Below, one piece after another: positions 1 through 10,949 of a stretch of 64,000 nucleotides of DNA (its first letter is position 1; every line of letters begins with the position of its first letter). This stretch comes from Closterium sp. NIES-65 (taxonomy: Eukaryota > Streptophyta > Zygnematophyceae > Desmidiales > Closteriaceae): positions 558,001-622,000 of the forward strand of contig CANXME010002087.1 of assembly GCA_948144175.1 (NCBI GenBank), written 5' to 3'. The position numbers were made by a program, and so were the translations under genes. The notes under the pieces were generated by a model that made no database searches, was not told where the DNA came from, and saw nothing but the letters and a program-made list of their open reading frames with translations.

Positions 1-1670
1 CCAGGCTCAGCACCCCCAGGCTCAGCACCCCCAGACTCGGCACCTCCAGGCTCAGCACCCCCAGACTCCGCACCCCCAGGCTCAGCTCCCGCAGCAGCAC
101 CAGAGTCACCAGTGACCTCGACAGGCTCTACCGCGTCTACCTGGGACACACCTGAAGGGGCAGGACCCTGAGGGGGGGGGGGGACTACCGGGGGGGGACC
201 TGGTACCAAGAAGAGCGGGGGTGGGGGGAGGGACGGAGTGCGGTAGGGGAAGAGGCGGTAGTAGGGTACCGACTCGTCGAACGTGACGTCCTGGGAGGAC
301 AGAACACGTCGAGAGGTGGGGTGGTAAAACTGCCACCCAGGGGCGTCGGGGGGGAACCCCAGGAAGACGCAGGGAGAAGCACGAGGGGACAGCTTGTCCG
401 CAGACAGGTCGCGAACAAACGCCCGAGATCCCCAGACCCGGAACGCCGACGCATCGCCAACCTTCCCCGTCCACAGCAGGGCTGGGGAGGTCTCCGGTCG
501 AGAGACCCTGGGGTGGAGGTTGATCTGGTGCGCAGCGTACCTGACCGCAAACGGCCACAGAAAATGGGGAGCAGCCGCATGCATCATGGACGTACGAGCG
601 ACGTCCATGACCATGCCAATGCGGCGCTCAGCAATCCCATTTTGCTGCGGTGAGTCCGGAAGCGTGAAGGTCTGACGGATGCCTCGCACACGACAGTAGG
701 CACTTAGGAGGCCGGAGGAGAACTCTCCACCTCTGTTCGAGTGCAGACGCAAAACAGGGAAGTCAGAGCCAAAGCTCCTCCGAAGCTGGAGACGAGCTGC
801 GCGGATCCAGTCGATCAGCACCTCAGTGACCTCACCCTTGCTGCGCAAGGGGAAGACTGTGGTGTAACGCGAGTAGTCGTCAACCACCAGCAGGAAGTAG
901 CGCTCCTGACCCTGTCCACGGACGCGGGCTGGGCCCCACACGTCCATGTGAAGCGTCTGCAACGGGGCCTCTGTGGGAGGAAACTGGGAGGAGTGAGGGG
1001 CAGCACGCTGCCGCCCCTCGACACAGGGGACACAGGTGGGGCCAGGGCCCGGAGGAAGGGGAGGGAGAGACCGGGGAAGACCAGACACAAGGACTCGCGA
1101 GGCCATGCCTCTGAGCCGAAGCAGAGAGGGGTGGCCAAGGCGGTGGTGCCAGAGGAGGGTCTCGTGAGACAGACGACGACACGAGCAGGGGGCAGACTCA
1201 GGACCAGACCTGGACGCTGCAGCAAACACCTGACCAGACGAAGGGACCCTACCAGACTCAGCACCTGGAGGAGAAGCAGTGGTCAGTGTGTACAGGCTCG
1301 ACCCTGGCCGACGTGTAAACGTAGCCAGGTGGCGACCTGTATCCTCCTCCGTGCAGTGGGTCACCCGCTGACGAGCAGGGGTGAACTGGTGGACACCCGC
1401 ATCCTGGAGGTCAGCACCACTCACCAAGTTCGTCGAGAACGAGGGGAGGTAGAGACCAGTCAGGGTGCCAGAGGGGGCCGCCGGACACGGGAGGACAGTG
1501 GAGAAGCGAGCCAGGACAGGCCCCCCAGAGGGGTCAGCCAGGGACACTGCAACCGGCCGACTCAGCGGCGTGAGAGTGGTGCGGTCCCTAAAGAAGGAGC
1601 GAGACGCTCCAGAGTGAAGGGTGAAGGTGTGAGAGGCCGAAGCCGACACAGTACCTGAGAGGGCAGACTC
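1..1670 (-). pseudogene. Copia A protease and integrase region
   Basis: Translated on the minus strand, this shows an aspartic protease signature followed by RDRTTLTPL (about 1530-1650). A GAG-pre-integrase block (LGHPSLLRLR, about 1100-1200) follows, then an integrase core with HMDVWGPARV, DDYSRYTTVFPLRS and PQQNGIAERR (about 1000-600). The left end enters the integrase-RT linker with its Gly-Ala-Glu-Pro repeats (1-110). It is broken. Confidence 0.8.
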
Positions 1671-1899
1671 ACCAGCACCTGAGAGCACAGACGCACTGGC
1701 ACCTAGAGCAGCAGCCTCACTAGTACCTGACGCGGCAGTACCAATGCCCGGGTCAGGCGGGAAACACCGGTAACAGTCATCCTCATCACTACCAATCGCA
1801 GCATACATAGCAGAGAGAATAGCATCAAAATCAAGATCATAAATAGCTACACCAGCCCTAGACAGCTCTCCCCAGCGGGGGATCTCAGCTGCCTCCGGA

Positions 1900-3209
1900 A
1901 ACTGCTGACGCCAGGCGTCAGTCAGGCGGCCAAAGCAGCGGCGGGCAGTGTGGGCACCTCCACACCTCTCCCCTGCACGGTCACCGGTGCGGAGAACGTA
2001 GGGGCAAGGACCAAGCGCACCACCACGCTGACGCTGCGAGTACCACTCACGGAGCTGCTGAGGGGCGGGGACGGTGCGAGAGCGCTGTTGCTGCTGTGGC
2101 TGCTGCTGCGGCTGCTGCTGCTGCTGCTGCTGGCGCTGACCACCCCCGGAGCTGCTCCGCTGGGACGAGCCACTCCGACCCCCGCCTCCACTGCCACCCC
2201 CGCCTCCACCGCCACCCCCGTCTCCACCTCCACCTCCCCCACCAGGACCGTCGCTCCCACCGCTCCCACCGCCTCCTCCGCTACCACCCCCGCCGCCACC
2301 TCCGCCTCCACCGCCGCCACCAGTACCTCCACTCCCACCACCACCCCCACCGCCACCCCCGCTCCCCCCGCCACCCCCACCGCCTCCTCCACCGCCCCCT
2401 CTAGCTCCACCCGCTCCCTTGCCCCCCTTGCCCTTGCCAGCGCGGCGCCTGCCGCTGGGGGCAGACGCCGCGCCGACCGACTCAAAACCAGTGAGGTCGG
2501 CCGCAGCGGCAGAGGCGACAGAGGGCAGCAGGGGGGAAGGACCACACCCCTCAAAGATGGGGGTGCGAGGGTCACCCCGAGAGGCCCCTACAGCGACAAT
2601 ACTCTTCTCAGCCGCTAGCAGGGACTCCTCAAGGAGGTCGACAGTGAGAGTGGTGGGACAGACAGAGAGAAACTGGTCCCTAACGACACGAAGGGACTCA
2701 GGGAGACGGGTGACGAGAAAGTAGAGAGTGATGTACATGGGAGGAGGGTTCGCAGCGCGGAACTCAGCAGGAAGGGCAGCGCGGTAGCGGGTGTCACTAG
2801 CACGGAGGTGGGTAACGAGGTCAGCGACAGTGGGAAAGGAAGCGAGGTCAGGGAAGAGAAACGGTAGCATGAGGCGGCTAAGGGTAGCGGAGGAAGGGGA
2901 GGAGTAGCGTGCAACTACAGCGTCGTACAAGGCCTGAGCGGTCTTGCACTGACTAAAGTGGGCACGCTCAGAGGAAGGGAGGTGGCGACGCACAGCAAGA
3001 CGTGCAGCAGCATCGCGGGTCGCCCACTTGGAGCGAACGGCAGAGTCATTATCAGCAGGTGGGGCAGGGACAGCGCTAGAGACAAAGTCAAAGAGAGAGA
3101 CCTCATCTATCGCATCACACAGTAAGTACAGCTGCAGGTCTTCAATCCAGACGGCAAAGTCAACGGCCCTCCCCTCTGCGTCAAAGGTAAGAACATTGGG
3201 GGTGGCCAT
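1900..3209 (-). pseudogene. Copia A gag region
   Basis: The region encodes a Gag of the UBN2/retrotran_gag type, starting MATPNVLTFDAEGRAVDFAV. A glycine-rich stretch follows (about 2160-2420), then the LREW motif (about 2030-2065), then a Cys-His motif with spacing C-X13-C-X3-H-X4-C (about 1935-2005). Close relatives lie in elements I (45172-46405) and K (57600-58816). It is broken. Confidence 0.75.
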
Positions 3210-3259
3210 GACAGCAGCTGAAAATCTCACCGGGCTGGGAGAGGCGGGTAGGTCAGCAG

Positions 3260-4160
3260 CAGTACGGCTCCGCAGGCGGCTCGGGCAGCGCGGGCGGCTC
3301 GGGCAGCGCGGGCGGCTCGGGCAGCGCGGGCGGCTCGGGCAGCGCGGGCGGCTCGGGCGGCACAGGCGGCTCGGCGGCGGCTCGGGCGGCGGCTCGGCGG
3401 CGGCTCGGCGGCGGCTCGGCGGCGGCTCGGCGGCGGCTCAGGCGGCGGCGGCTCGGCGGTGGCTCGGCTGCTGCTGGGTGGCGCGGGCGGCTCGGGCGTC
3501 ACGGGCGGCTCGGCGGCGGCTCGGGCGGCGGCTCGGCGGCGGCTCTGCGGCGGCTCGGCGGCGGCTCGGCGGCGGCTCGGCGGCGGCTCGGCGGCGGCTC
3601 AGGCGGCGGCGGCTGCTGCTGGGCGGATCGGCGGGGCCGCGTAGCAGAGTGGCGGCGGGGCCGCGACCGAAAAGAGCGGCGGGGCCGCGTAGCAGGGGGC
3701 GGCGGGGCCGCGTAGCAGAGGGCGGCGGGGCCGCGTAGCAGAGGGCGGCGGGGCCGCGATCAAAGGGCGGTGGGGCCGCGTAGCAGAGGGCGGCGGGGCC
3801 GCGTAGCAGAGGGCGGCGGGGCCGCGTGGCAAAGGGCGGCGGGGCCGCAATCGAAGGGCGGCGGGGCCGCGTAGCAGAGGGCGGCGGGGCCGCGAGGCAG
3901 AGGGCGGCGGGGCCGCGTAGCAGAGGGCGGTGGGGCCGCGTAGCCGAGGGCGGCGGGGCCGCGATCGAAGGGCGGCGGCGGGGCCGCGTAGCAGAGGGCG
4001 GCGGGGCCGCGATCGAAGGGCGGCGGGGCCGCTAGGGAAGGGCGGCGGAGCCGCGAGGGGAAGGGCGGCGCAACGGTCCGTTAGGGGCGACACGACGGGT
4101 CGCTAAAAAAAACGCGCCTCGGGGCGCGGTTCGGTGGGCCCTAGAAGCAGTCCCTAGGAG
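3260..4160 (-). repeat. GC-rich repetitive leader of Copia A
   Basis: The stretch between primer-binding site and gag is built of short units. One array repeats 'ggcggctcgg' variants (about 3270-3610). A second repeats a ~22-bp unit beginning 'ggcggcggggccgcgtagca' (about 3640-4050). I see no protein family in it. The long open frames across it are a by-product of the composition. Confidence 0.8.
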
Positions 4161-4179
4161 GGAACCTGCTCTGATTCCA

Positions 4180-4311
4180 TGTGAAAACAAAGAACGAGAA
4201 TGAAATGACTAGGAACGAAGTGAGTACAAATAGGAAACCCTAATTGTGTTGTACCCCCTATGGGATACCCCACTATAGCCTACAGAAACAAGTAAGCTAT
4301 ATGTTCTGACA
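4180..4311 (-). repeat. 5' LTR of Copia A
   Basis: The 132-bp sequence starts TG and ends CA in element orientation. It is recognisably the same LTR as those at 10819, 40119, 47557, 49222, 52506, 59715 and 60270. The core shared by all copies is a block reading 'ggataccccactatagcc' on the plus strand. Confidence 0.85.
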
Positions 4312-5040
4312 CCCGCTACCCCGTCGCGCTGCCCTAGCGGCCGCGTCGCGCCGCCCTCGCGGCCCCGATCCGCCGCCCTGCTGGCCCCGTCGCCTGCCCC
4401 TGCAGCCCCGGCTCGGCCCTTCCCGGCCCCGGCGCCACCTCGGCTGGCCCCGTCGCCTACCCCGGCGACCCCGACGCCGCTCTTCCCGACCCGGCCCCGC
4501 CTCTGCTGGCCCCGTCGCCTACCCCTGCGGCCCCGGCGCTGCCCTTCCCGGCCCCGGCGCCACCTCTGCTGGCCCCGACGCCGCCCTTCCCGGCCCCGAC
4601 GCCGCCCTTCCCGGCCCCGTCGCATACCTCCCCGGCCCCGGCGCCGCCTCTGCTGGCCCGGTCGCCTACCCTGCGGCCCCGGCGCCGCCTCTGCTGGCCC
4701 CGACGTCGCTCCACCCGGCCCCGCCGCCGTCCCCAAGCGGCCCCGCCGTCACCACCGAGCCGCCGGCGCCGCCGAGCTAGTGCCGAGCCACCCGCAGCGC
4801 CACCTCAGCCGCCCGAGCCGCCGGGTCGCCGAGCCGCCGAGCTTCAGATGCTGCCGAGCCGCCGTACCGCTGAGCCGCCCAAGCCGCCGAGCCGCCGAGC
4901 CGCCCGAGTCGCCCGAGCCGCCGAGCCGCCCGAGTCTCCCGAGCCGCCGAGCCGCAGTTACTGCAGTGCCGCCGTGCCGCCGAGCCGCCCGAGCCACCCG
5001 CACCGCCGAGTCGCCGAGTCGTCGAGCCTGCTCTTCCCAC
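4312..5040 (+). repeat. GC-rich repetitive leader of Copia B
   Basis: The stretch is low-complexity sequence rich in 'gccccggcgccgcc' and 'gagccgccgagccgcc' units. It corresponds in position and style to the leaders of A, I and K, but the units differ between copies. I see no coding signature. Confidence 0.7.
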
Positions 5041-5676
5041 CACTGGTGAGCCCTTGCCTTACTAGCGCGCTGCCTGCCGCTTGCTTGGCTGCCTGCCTTA
5101 CTGCTGCTACTCCTGCTCCTGCTTCTACTGGCGGAGCCAGATGCAGCCCCAGCGACGTCCGCGTGAGTCCCTCACGCCCCAGCAGCTGCGTGAGTGGTAC
5201 GCTGGTTGGGGTTGTAGGGGTGGCGGCGCTACTACTACTACTACTACTACTACTACTGGCGGCGGCCAGATGCAGCTCTAGCGACGCCCACGAGCGTCTC
5301 TCACGCCCCACCAGCTTCGTGAGTGGTACGCTCAGAGTAGAGGGTCTCTCAGTTCTGTTCGCTGCTCTTACGTGATTCGCACTGGTGCTCGGACTGGTTA
5401 GCCTTGTGGGACGCCTAGTCACACACAGTCCCGCTGCTTCGCCCGTTTGAGCGACGCCTAGCGTACCGAGTTTGGCGACGAGGCTGAGCTCCCCGACTGG
5501 GTGGAGTTGCTTAGGCAGAGGGTAGATATATTTGCTCTTGACTATGATGCTATTCTCACTGACATGTATGCATTGCCTACTAGTGCTGACCGTGCCGGTC
5601 ACCTGTGCGTACCGCCTGACCCGGGTATAGAGCCTGCTGCTCTAGCTGCTCATGGACTGCTGCTCTGGGTGCTAGT
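5041..5676 (+). pseudogene. Copia B remnant of gag C-terminus
   Basis: Only the end of Gag is recognisable. There is a TPQQLREWYA motif near 5175, which recurs in a second, diverged copy about 125 bp further on. A worn Cys-His block follows (about 5360-5450), then the acidic FALDYDAILTDMYAL block that precedes protease in the relatives. An (ACT)n microsatellite lies at about 5226-5257. The N-terminal Gag domain was not seen. Confidence 0.6.
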
Positions 5677-8600
5677 GTGTCTCCTGCTCCAAGTACAGGT
5701 GCGGCTGCTGCTCTAGGTGCTAGTGAGTCTGCTTCCTCAGGTGCGGGTGAGTCTGCTCTCTCAGGTACCGCGTCGGCTCCGGCCTCTCACACCTTCACCC
5801 TTGACTCGGGGGCTTCCCGCTCCTTCTTTCGAGACCGCACCACACTCACGCCGCTTGGTCGGCCAGTTGCAGTCTCTCTGGCAGACCCCTCTGGGGGCCC
5901 TTTCCTTGCTCACTTCTCAACTGTCCTCCCGTGTCCGGCGGCCCCTTCTGGCACCCTGTCTGGTCTTTACCTCCCCTCGTTCTCTACGAACTTGGTGAGT
6001 GGTGCTGACCTGCAGGATGCGGGGCTTCACCAGTTCACTCTTGCGAGTCAGCGGGTGACCCACTGCACGAACGCTCGGACAGGCCGACACCTGGCCACGT
6101 TTACTCGTCGGCCGGGGTCGAGACTGTACACACTTACCACTGTGTCTCCTCCAGTCACTGCGTCTGGTCAGATAGCTGCATCGGGTGAGGTGTTTGCTGC
6201 GGCGTCCAGGTCTGGTCCTAAGTCTGCCCCCTGCTCGTGTCGCCACCTGTCTCACGAGACTCTCCTCTGGCACCACCGCCTTGGTCACCCCTCCCTGCTT
6301 CGTCTCCGAAGCATGGCCTCCCGTGTCCTTGTCTCTGGTCTTCCCCGGTCCCTCCCTTCCCTTCCTCCCGGGCCTGGCCCTACCTGCGTCCCCTGTGTCG
6401 AGGGGCGGCAGCGTGCTGCCCCTCACTCCTCCCAGTTTCCTCCGACAGAGGCCCCGCTGCAGACGCTTCACATGGACGTGTGGGGCCCGGCCCGCGTCCG
6501 CGGACAAGGTCACGAGCGCTACTTCCTGCTGGTGGTTGACGACTACTCGCGTTACACCACAGTCTTCCCCTTGCGCAGCAAGGGTGATGTCACTGAGGTG
6601 TTGATCGACAGGATCCGCGCAGCTCGTCTCCAGCTCAGGCGGAGCTTCGGCTCGGACTTTCCTGTTCTGCGTCTGCACTCTGACAGAGGCGGAGAGTTTT
6701 CCTCTGGCCTTCTGCGAGCCTACTATCGTGCACGAGGCATCCGCCAGACCTTCACGCTTCCGGACTCTCCACAGCAAAATGGGATTGCTGAGCGCCGCAT
6801 TGGCATGGTCATGGACGTCGCCCCCCATTTTCTGTGGCCGTTTGCGGTCCGGTACGCGGCGCATCAGATCAACCTTCACCCCAGGGTCTCCATGTCGGAG
6901 ACCTCCCCAGCCTTGCTGTGGACGGGGAAGCTTGGCGATGCGTCTGCGTTCCGTGTCTGGGGATCTCGGGCGTTTGTTCGCGACTTGTCTGCGGACAAGC
7001 TGTCCCCTTGGCTGCTCCTTGCGTCTTCCTGGGTTTCCCCCCTGACGCGCAAGGGTGGCAGTTCTACCACCCCACCTCTCGCCGTGTTCTGTCCTCCCAG
7101 GACGTCACGTTCGACGAGTCGGTCCCCTACTACCGTCTCTTCCCCTACCGCACTCCGTCCCTCCCCCCACCACCGCTCTTCCTTGTGCCAGGTCCCCCCC
7201 CCAGTAGACCCCCTCCCCCCTCAGGGTCCTGCCCCTTCAGGTGTGTCCCAGGTAGACGCTGTCGAGCCTGTCGAGGTCACTGGTGACGCTGGTGCTGCTG
7301 AGGGTGCTGAGCCTGGGGGTGCTGACTCTGGGGGTGCTGACTCTGGGGGTGCTGAGCGTGTGGGTGCTACGCCTGGGGGTGCTGAGCCTGAGGGTACTAG
7401 GACTGGGGGTGCTGAGCCTGGGGGTGCTGAGCCTGGGGGTGCTGAGCCTAGGGGTGCTACCCTTGGGGGTGCTGAGCCTGGGGGTACTGAGCCTGGGGGT
7501 GCTACGCCTAGAGGTGCTGAGCCTGAGGGAGCTGGGCCTGCTCGTGGGGCGTCTGGCGGTGCTGAGCCTGGCGGTTCTCCGGGTGCTTCGTCTCGCCGGG
7601 AGCCACTCTCTCCACAGGAGTTGCGTGAGTGGTTTGCCCGGCGCTGGAGGCGAGCTGCTGGAGCTGGAGGTGCTGCGGGTACTGGAGGTTCTGCTGCTGC
7701 TGTGGGTGCTGGTGCCGCGGGTCGCGGAGGTGCTCGTACTCGGAGTACTGGAGCTGCTGGGCCTGCGGGTACTTCTGGAGCGGGAGCTGCTTCGGGTGTT
7801 GGCGCAGAGGCTACTGCTGTCGGTCCTGGAGGCGGTCCTGCTGAGGGTGCTCCTGGTGCTGCTGGAGGTACAGGAGCTGGAGGTGCTGCTGGTATTGGTG
7901 CTTCCGCTTGGGGTACTGGTGCTGTCCCTGCTGTGTCTGGAGTCGCCGCGCGGCCTCGGCCGTACTTCGTTCTGCTCCTTCAGCAGGTTCTTGGTCTCCC
8001 GCCTTCTACTGGTCCTCCTCCTCCTCTAGAGTGTCCACAGCCTGTCCAGTCACAGTTACGGTTACAGCCGGCCTCCCCACTGCCTGCTCCGTCTCCCTAC
8101 ACTGGTCCTACTGGAGGTCTTGCTGAGCGTCTTGAGCCTGCGTCTCGCCCTGCGTCGCCTGTCCGTACTGCTCGCGCTAGTGGTCGTGGTTCACGTCAGC
8201 GTCCTCCTCCTGTCCCTAGCACGCACCGGATGTCTCTACGTCCGTCCACTGCTCCTCTGCGTGCCCCTTTGCCTTCTCCTCCTGAGTCTTCTCTTCCTGC
8301 TCTTGTCGACCCGGAGTCGGACTCTCTTCGTGCTGCCAGTCCTACTGTCACGCGTCTCCTTGCTACTGTTGTCACTGAGCCTTTCTTTGAGTCCACTTCT
8401 GCGTGTGCCCTAGTTGTTGAGCTCGTCGACTTTGCTGCTCACTGTCGTCTAGACTACGCTGCTGGTCTTGTTGCTGAGTCTGAGTCTGTCTGTCCTCCGT
8501 CCTTCGGGGGTGAGTGTACCCTTGGCACGGACGTCCTTGAGGACAGGCAGGAGGAGTTCCAGTGCTTGGCCGCTGCTTCACCTCATCTCGTGTCCGTACT

Positions 8601-9317
8601 ACTTACCCCTGAGGGAGACCTTGATGCACTTGACATCCCGACTCCGCGCTCTTACGCGGAGGCGATAGAGGGTCCCTACTCTTCTCAGTGGCAGGCAGCT
8701 ATGGATGCAGAGATGGCTTCCTGGAAGTCCACAGGCACCTACGTTGACGCTGTCCCCCCTCCTGGGGCGAACATCGTCAATGGCATGTGGATCTTCAGGG
8801 TGAAGCGGCCGCCGGGTTCTCCGCCTGTCTTCAAGGCGCGTTACGTGGCTCGTGGCTTCAGTCAGCGGCAGGGAGTTGACTACTTTCAGACCTTCTCTCC
8901 CACCCTGAAGATGACCACTCTTCGGGTACTGCTGCACGTTGCTGCTCACCGTGACTATGAGCTGCACTCTCTCGACTTCAGCACAGCTTTCTTGCAGGGC
9001 AGCCTGCACGAGGAGATCTGGCTGCGCCGCCCACCTGGCTTCACTGGGTCTTTCCCTCCTGGTACCCAGTGGAGTCTCCGGCGTCCAGTCTACGGTCTCC
9101 GCCAGGCGCCACGTGAGTGGCACGACACACTGAGGACTACGCTTGCGGCTCTTGGGTTTGCTCCTTCTAGTGCCGACCCGTCGCTGTTTCTGCGCACCGA
9201 CACCTCTCTGCCGCCGTTCTACATCCTCGTGTACGTCGACGACTTGGTCTTTGCCACAGCTGACACTGCTGGACTCGCCTACGTGAATTCCGAGCTGCAG
9301 AAGAGACACACGTGCAC
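5677..9317 (+). CDS. Copia B protease-integrase-RT polyprotein region
   Basis: This is the longest readable pol region in the window. In order it shows an aspartic protease (LDSGASRSFF, ~5800), GAG-pre-integrase (HHRLGHPSLLRLRSM, ~6265), and an integrase core (HMDVWGPARV ~6470, HSDRGGEFSS ~6678, PQQNGIAERRIG ~6770). A repeat-rich linker follows (7290-8640), then Copia reverse transcriptase (MWIFRVKRPPG ~8785, LDFSTAFLQG ~8970, YVDDLVFA ~9232). Copia order, integrase before RT, is clear. RNase H continues beyond the solo LTR. It is a fossil copy; several relatives occur in the window. Confidence 0.85.
7290..7580 (+). repeat. Minisatellite in integrase-RT linker of Copia B
   Basis: A 15-bp unit, ggtgctgagcctggg, is repeated with variants. 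It encodes Gly-Gly-Ala-Glu-Pro runs. Equivalent arrays sit at the same polyprotein position in I (about 43080-43310), J (about 49770-50060) and K (about 55480-55770), with different copy numbers. Confidence 0.85.
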
Positions 9318-9705
9318 TGTGAGGATCAAGGATCGAGTTCAGAAAAGAGAATGAGAATTGAGTCGAATTGAATTGAATTGAATGTCCACCTGGGTACAAC
9401 ACGAGGCTCTATATAGGCTCGACACAAGGCCCCGTAACCAGGTGTTACGCGAAGGTTCCGCGGGTCGCGAAGCGTCCCGAACAAATCCTTACCGAATTCG
9501 GTAGATGGCAATTCGGTGGCAACCGAAAAGCCAGAATTCGGTGCACGCAACCTAGCTCGGTGCTATAACTATAATAAAATATAGGAAAGCACCTAGCCTA
9601 GGAAATCAAGCAATTCATGCATGCATATAATTATCCTATGCTACAAATAGCATAACAAAATAAAGGTAAGCAAGCATAGCTGGCATAAGCCGTCGTAATC
9701 TCACA
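9318..9705 (-). mobile_element. Solo LTR inserted in Copia B
   Basis: The 388-bp insertion starts TGTGAG and ends CTCACA, and is flanked by the 5-bp direct repeat tgcac (9313-9317 and 9706-9710). It splits the RT-RNase H reading of B. A TATA-like 'ctatatag' lies near 9410. Minus orientation is inferred because, read that way, its end (cattctcttttctg...) resembles the 3' ends of the other Copia LTRs. No internal sequence is present, so it is a solo LTR left by recombination. Its family is not otherwise present in the window. Confidence 0.85.
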
Positions 9706-9710
9706 TGCAC

Positions 9711-10608
9711 AGACCTGGGTGAGCTGCGCAGCTACCTTGGCTTGCAGATCACCCAGGACAGAGCACGCCGCACCATTACCCTGACTCAGTCACACATGGT
9801 GCAGCAGGTCCTTCAGCGCTTCGGCTTCACGTACTCCTCGCCTCAGGCCACTCCTTTGCCTACTCGTCACTCGCTCTCAGCTCTGCCTTCGGATGAGTCC
9901 GTAGAGTCGAGTGGCCCGTATCCAGAGCTTGTTGGCTGCCTCATGTACCTGATGACCTGCTCACGACCTGACCTTGCATGCCCTCTTAGCATTCTCGCAC
10001 GCTATGTTGCTCCTAGGAGACACAGACCGGAGCACATGGCTGCAGCGAAGAGGGTGTTCCGCTACTTGTGCAGTACGTCAGGCATGGGGCTAGTGCTTGG
10101 AGGGCAGAGTCTAGTGGTCCTCACTGGGCACGCAGACGCTTCTTGGGCTGACGACCAGGCTACGCAGCGGTCGTCACAGGGTTACACCTTCAGCCTTGGT
10201 TCCGGCTGTGTTTCGTGGCGAGCTACTCGCTCGTCTTCTGTTCTCGGCTCCAGTTGTGAGGCTGAGATCTATGCCGGGGCCATGGCTGCGCAGGAGCTTC
10301 GCTGGCTCACCTAGCTGCTGACCGACCTTGGAGAGTCACCTCGTTCTCCTCCAGTCCTGTACGTAGACAAAAAGGCCATGCTGGCCTTGTGTCGAGAGCA
10401 GAGACTGGAGCACAGAACAAAGCACATTGCTCTTCGCTACTTCCTTGCTCGTGAGCTACAGCAGCGTGGTCAGTTGCGGTTTTCGTACGTGGCCTCTGAG
10501 GCCAACACTGCTGATGTCTTCACCAAGGCACTTGCGCCTTGTGATCATCAGCGCTTGTGCACGCAGTTGGGTCTTGTGCCTGTCTTGCCTCACTTGCTCA
10601 CCTCTTGA
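9711..10608 (+). pseudogene. Copia B end of RT and RNase H
   Basis: The region continues the Copia pol: LTQSHMVQQVLQRFGF, the thumb/connection (YPELVGCLMYLMT), then RNase H with LTGHADASWADD, SSCEAEIYAGAMAAQELRWL, and the C-terminal LEHRTKHIALRYFLAREL with TADVFTKALAP. It closes at 10608 with PHLLTS, as in J and K. It is broken. Confidence 0.8.
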
Positions 10609-10795
10609 CCTTGCTTGTACTGTTGCATATATATACACCTGCTCTTGCTTGTCTAGTCCTTTATATATATGTACTCCTGCATGTGAACTGGCCTTGTGTC
10701 CTTGAACTTGTGCTCAGAATGTGTGGTGACTTTGTGATCCACCCTGAGCTTGCTTTGCTTTGCTTTGCTTGACTGGTCTTGTGACCCCTTGTTCT

Positions 10796-10818
10796 CCCCC
10801 ACTTTGCCTATGGGGGTG
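10796..10818 (+). other. Polypurine-tract hairpin of Copia B
   Basis: Directly before the 3' LTR the sequence reads CCCCCA, then nine bases (ctttgccta), then TGGGGGTG. The last purine run is the expected plus-strand primer. The two arms can pair. The same block precedes the 3' LTRs of I (40252-40275), J (60247-60269) and K (52640-52663). Confidence 0.6.
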
Positions 10819-10949
10819 TGTCAGAACATATAGCTTGTGCTTATTGTGTAGGCTATAGTGGGGTAGCCCATAAGGGGTGCAACCCAATTAGGGTTAGTAC
10901 TTGTACTCAGTTCGTTCATAGTTCATTCATTCTCGTTTTTGTTTTCTCA
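10819..10949 (+). repeat. 3' LTR of Copia B
   Basis: The 131-bp LTR begins tgtcagaacat and ends tttctca. The hAT coding sequence starts at the next base. Confidence 0.85.

Larger units (their letters stand above)
1..4311 (-). mobile_element. Copia element A, 5' part, runs off left edge
   Basis: This is a minus-strand Ty1/Copia element. Reading leftward it has a 5' LTR (4311-4180), a primer-binding site resembling the initiator Met tRNA complement (about 4160-4179), a GC-rich repetitive leader, gag from a start at 3209, a glycine-rich linker, a Cys-His motif, protease, GAG-pre-integrase and integrase up to the window edge. It is broken, with at least four disruptions visible by eye. The 3' LTR lies outside the window, so its age cannot be estimated. 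Because the LTR abuts B's leader without host sequence, A probably inserted into B; the matching target duplication would lie to the left. Confidence 0.85.
4312..10949 (+). mobile_element. Copia element B with a solo LTR inside
   Basis: This is a plus-strand Copia of the same family as A. It has a GC-rich leader, a remnant of the gag C-terminus, protease, integrase, linker, reverse transcriptase, RNase H, a polypurine hairpin and a 3' LTR (10819-10949). No 5' LTR is seen next to the leader, which meets the LTR of A instead. It is broken about two or three times besides the 388-bp solo LTR inserted between RT and RNase H. Its 3' end abuts hAT coding sequence, so B probably inserted into that gene. 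Confidence 0.85.

Noticed and set aside
1922-2575. Val/Glu- and Thr/Ala-rich open frames across the glycine-rich Gag linker
   Set aside because: They are other-frame readings of the GGN codon run; only the Gly frame connects to Gag motifs.
3270-3620. Regular spaced repeats as a possible CRISPR array
   Set aside because: Units are adjacent with no unique spacers, and the sequence is eukaryotic.
3227-4093. Ala/Arg/Pro-rich open frames over the leader of element A
   Set aside because: They follow directly from tandem GC-rich units in every frame and lack any conserved motif.
4312-5040. GC-rich block between A and B as a CpG-island promoter of a host gene
   Set aside because: It matches in position and style the leaders of other members of this Copia family and is followed by Gag remnants.
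5917-6879. Long open frame on the minus strand opposite Copia B integrase, and similar ones opposite A, I and K
   Set aside because: They are mirror frames of GC-rich pol sequence. They show no domain and repeat wherever integrase repeats.
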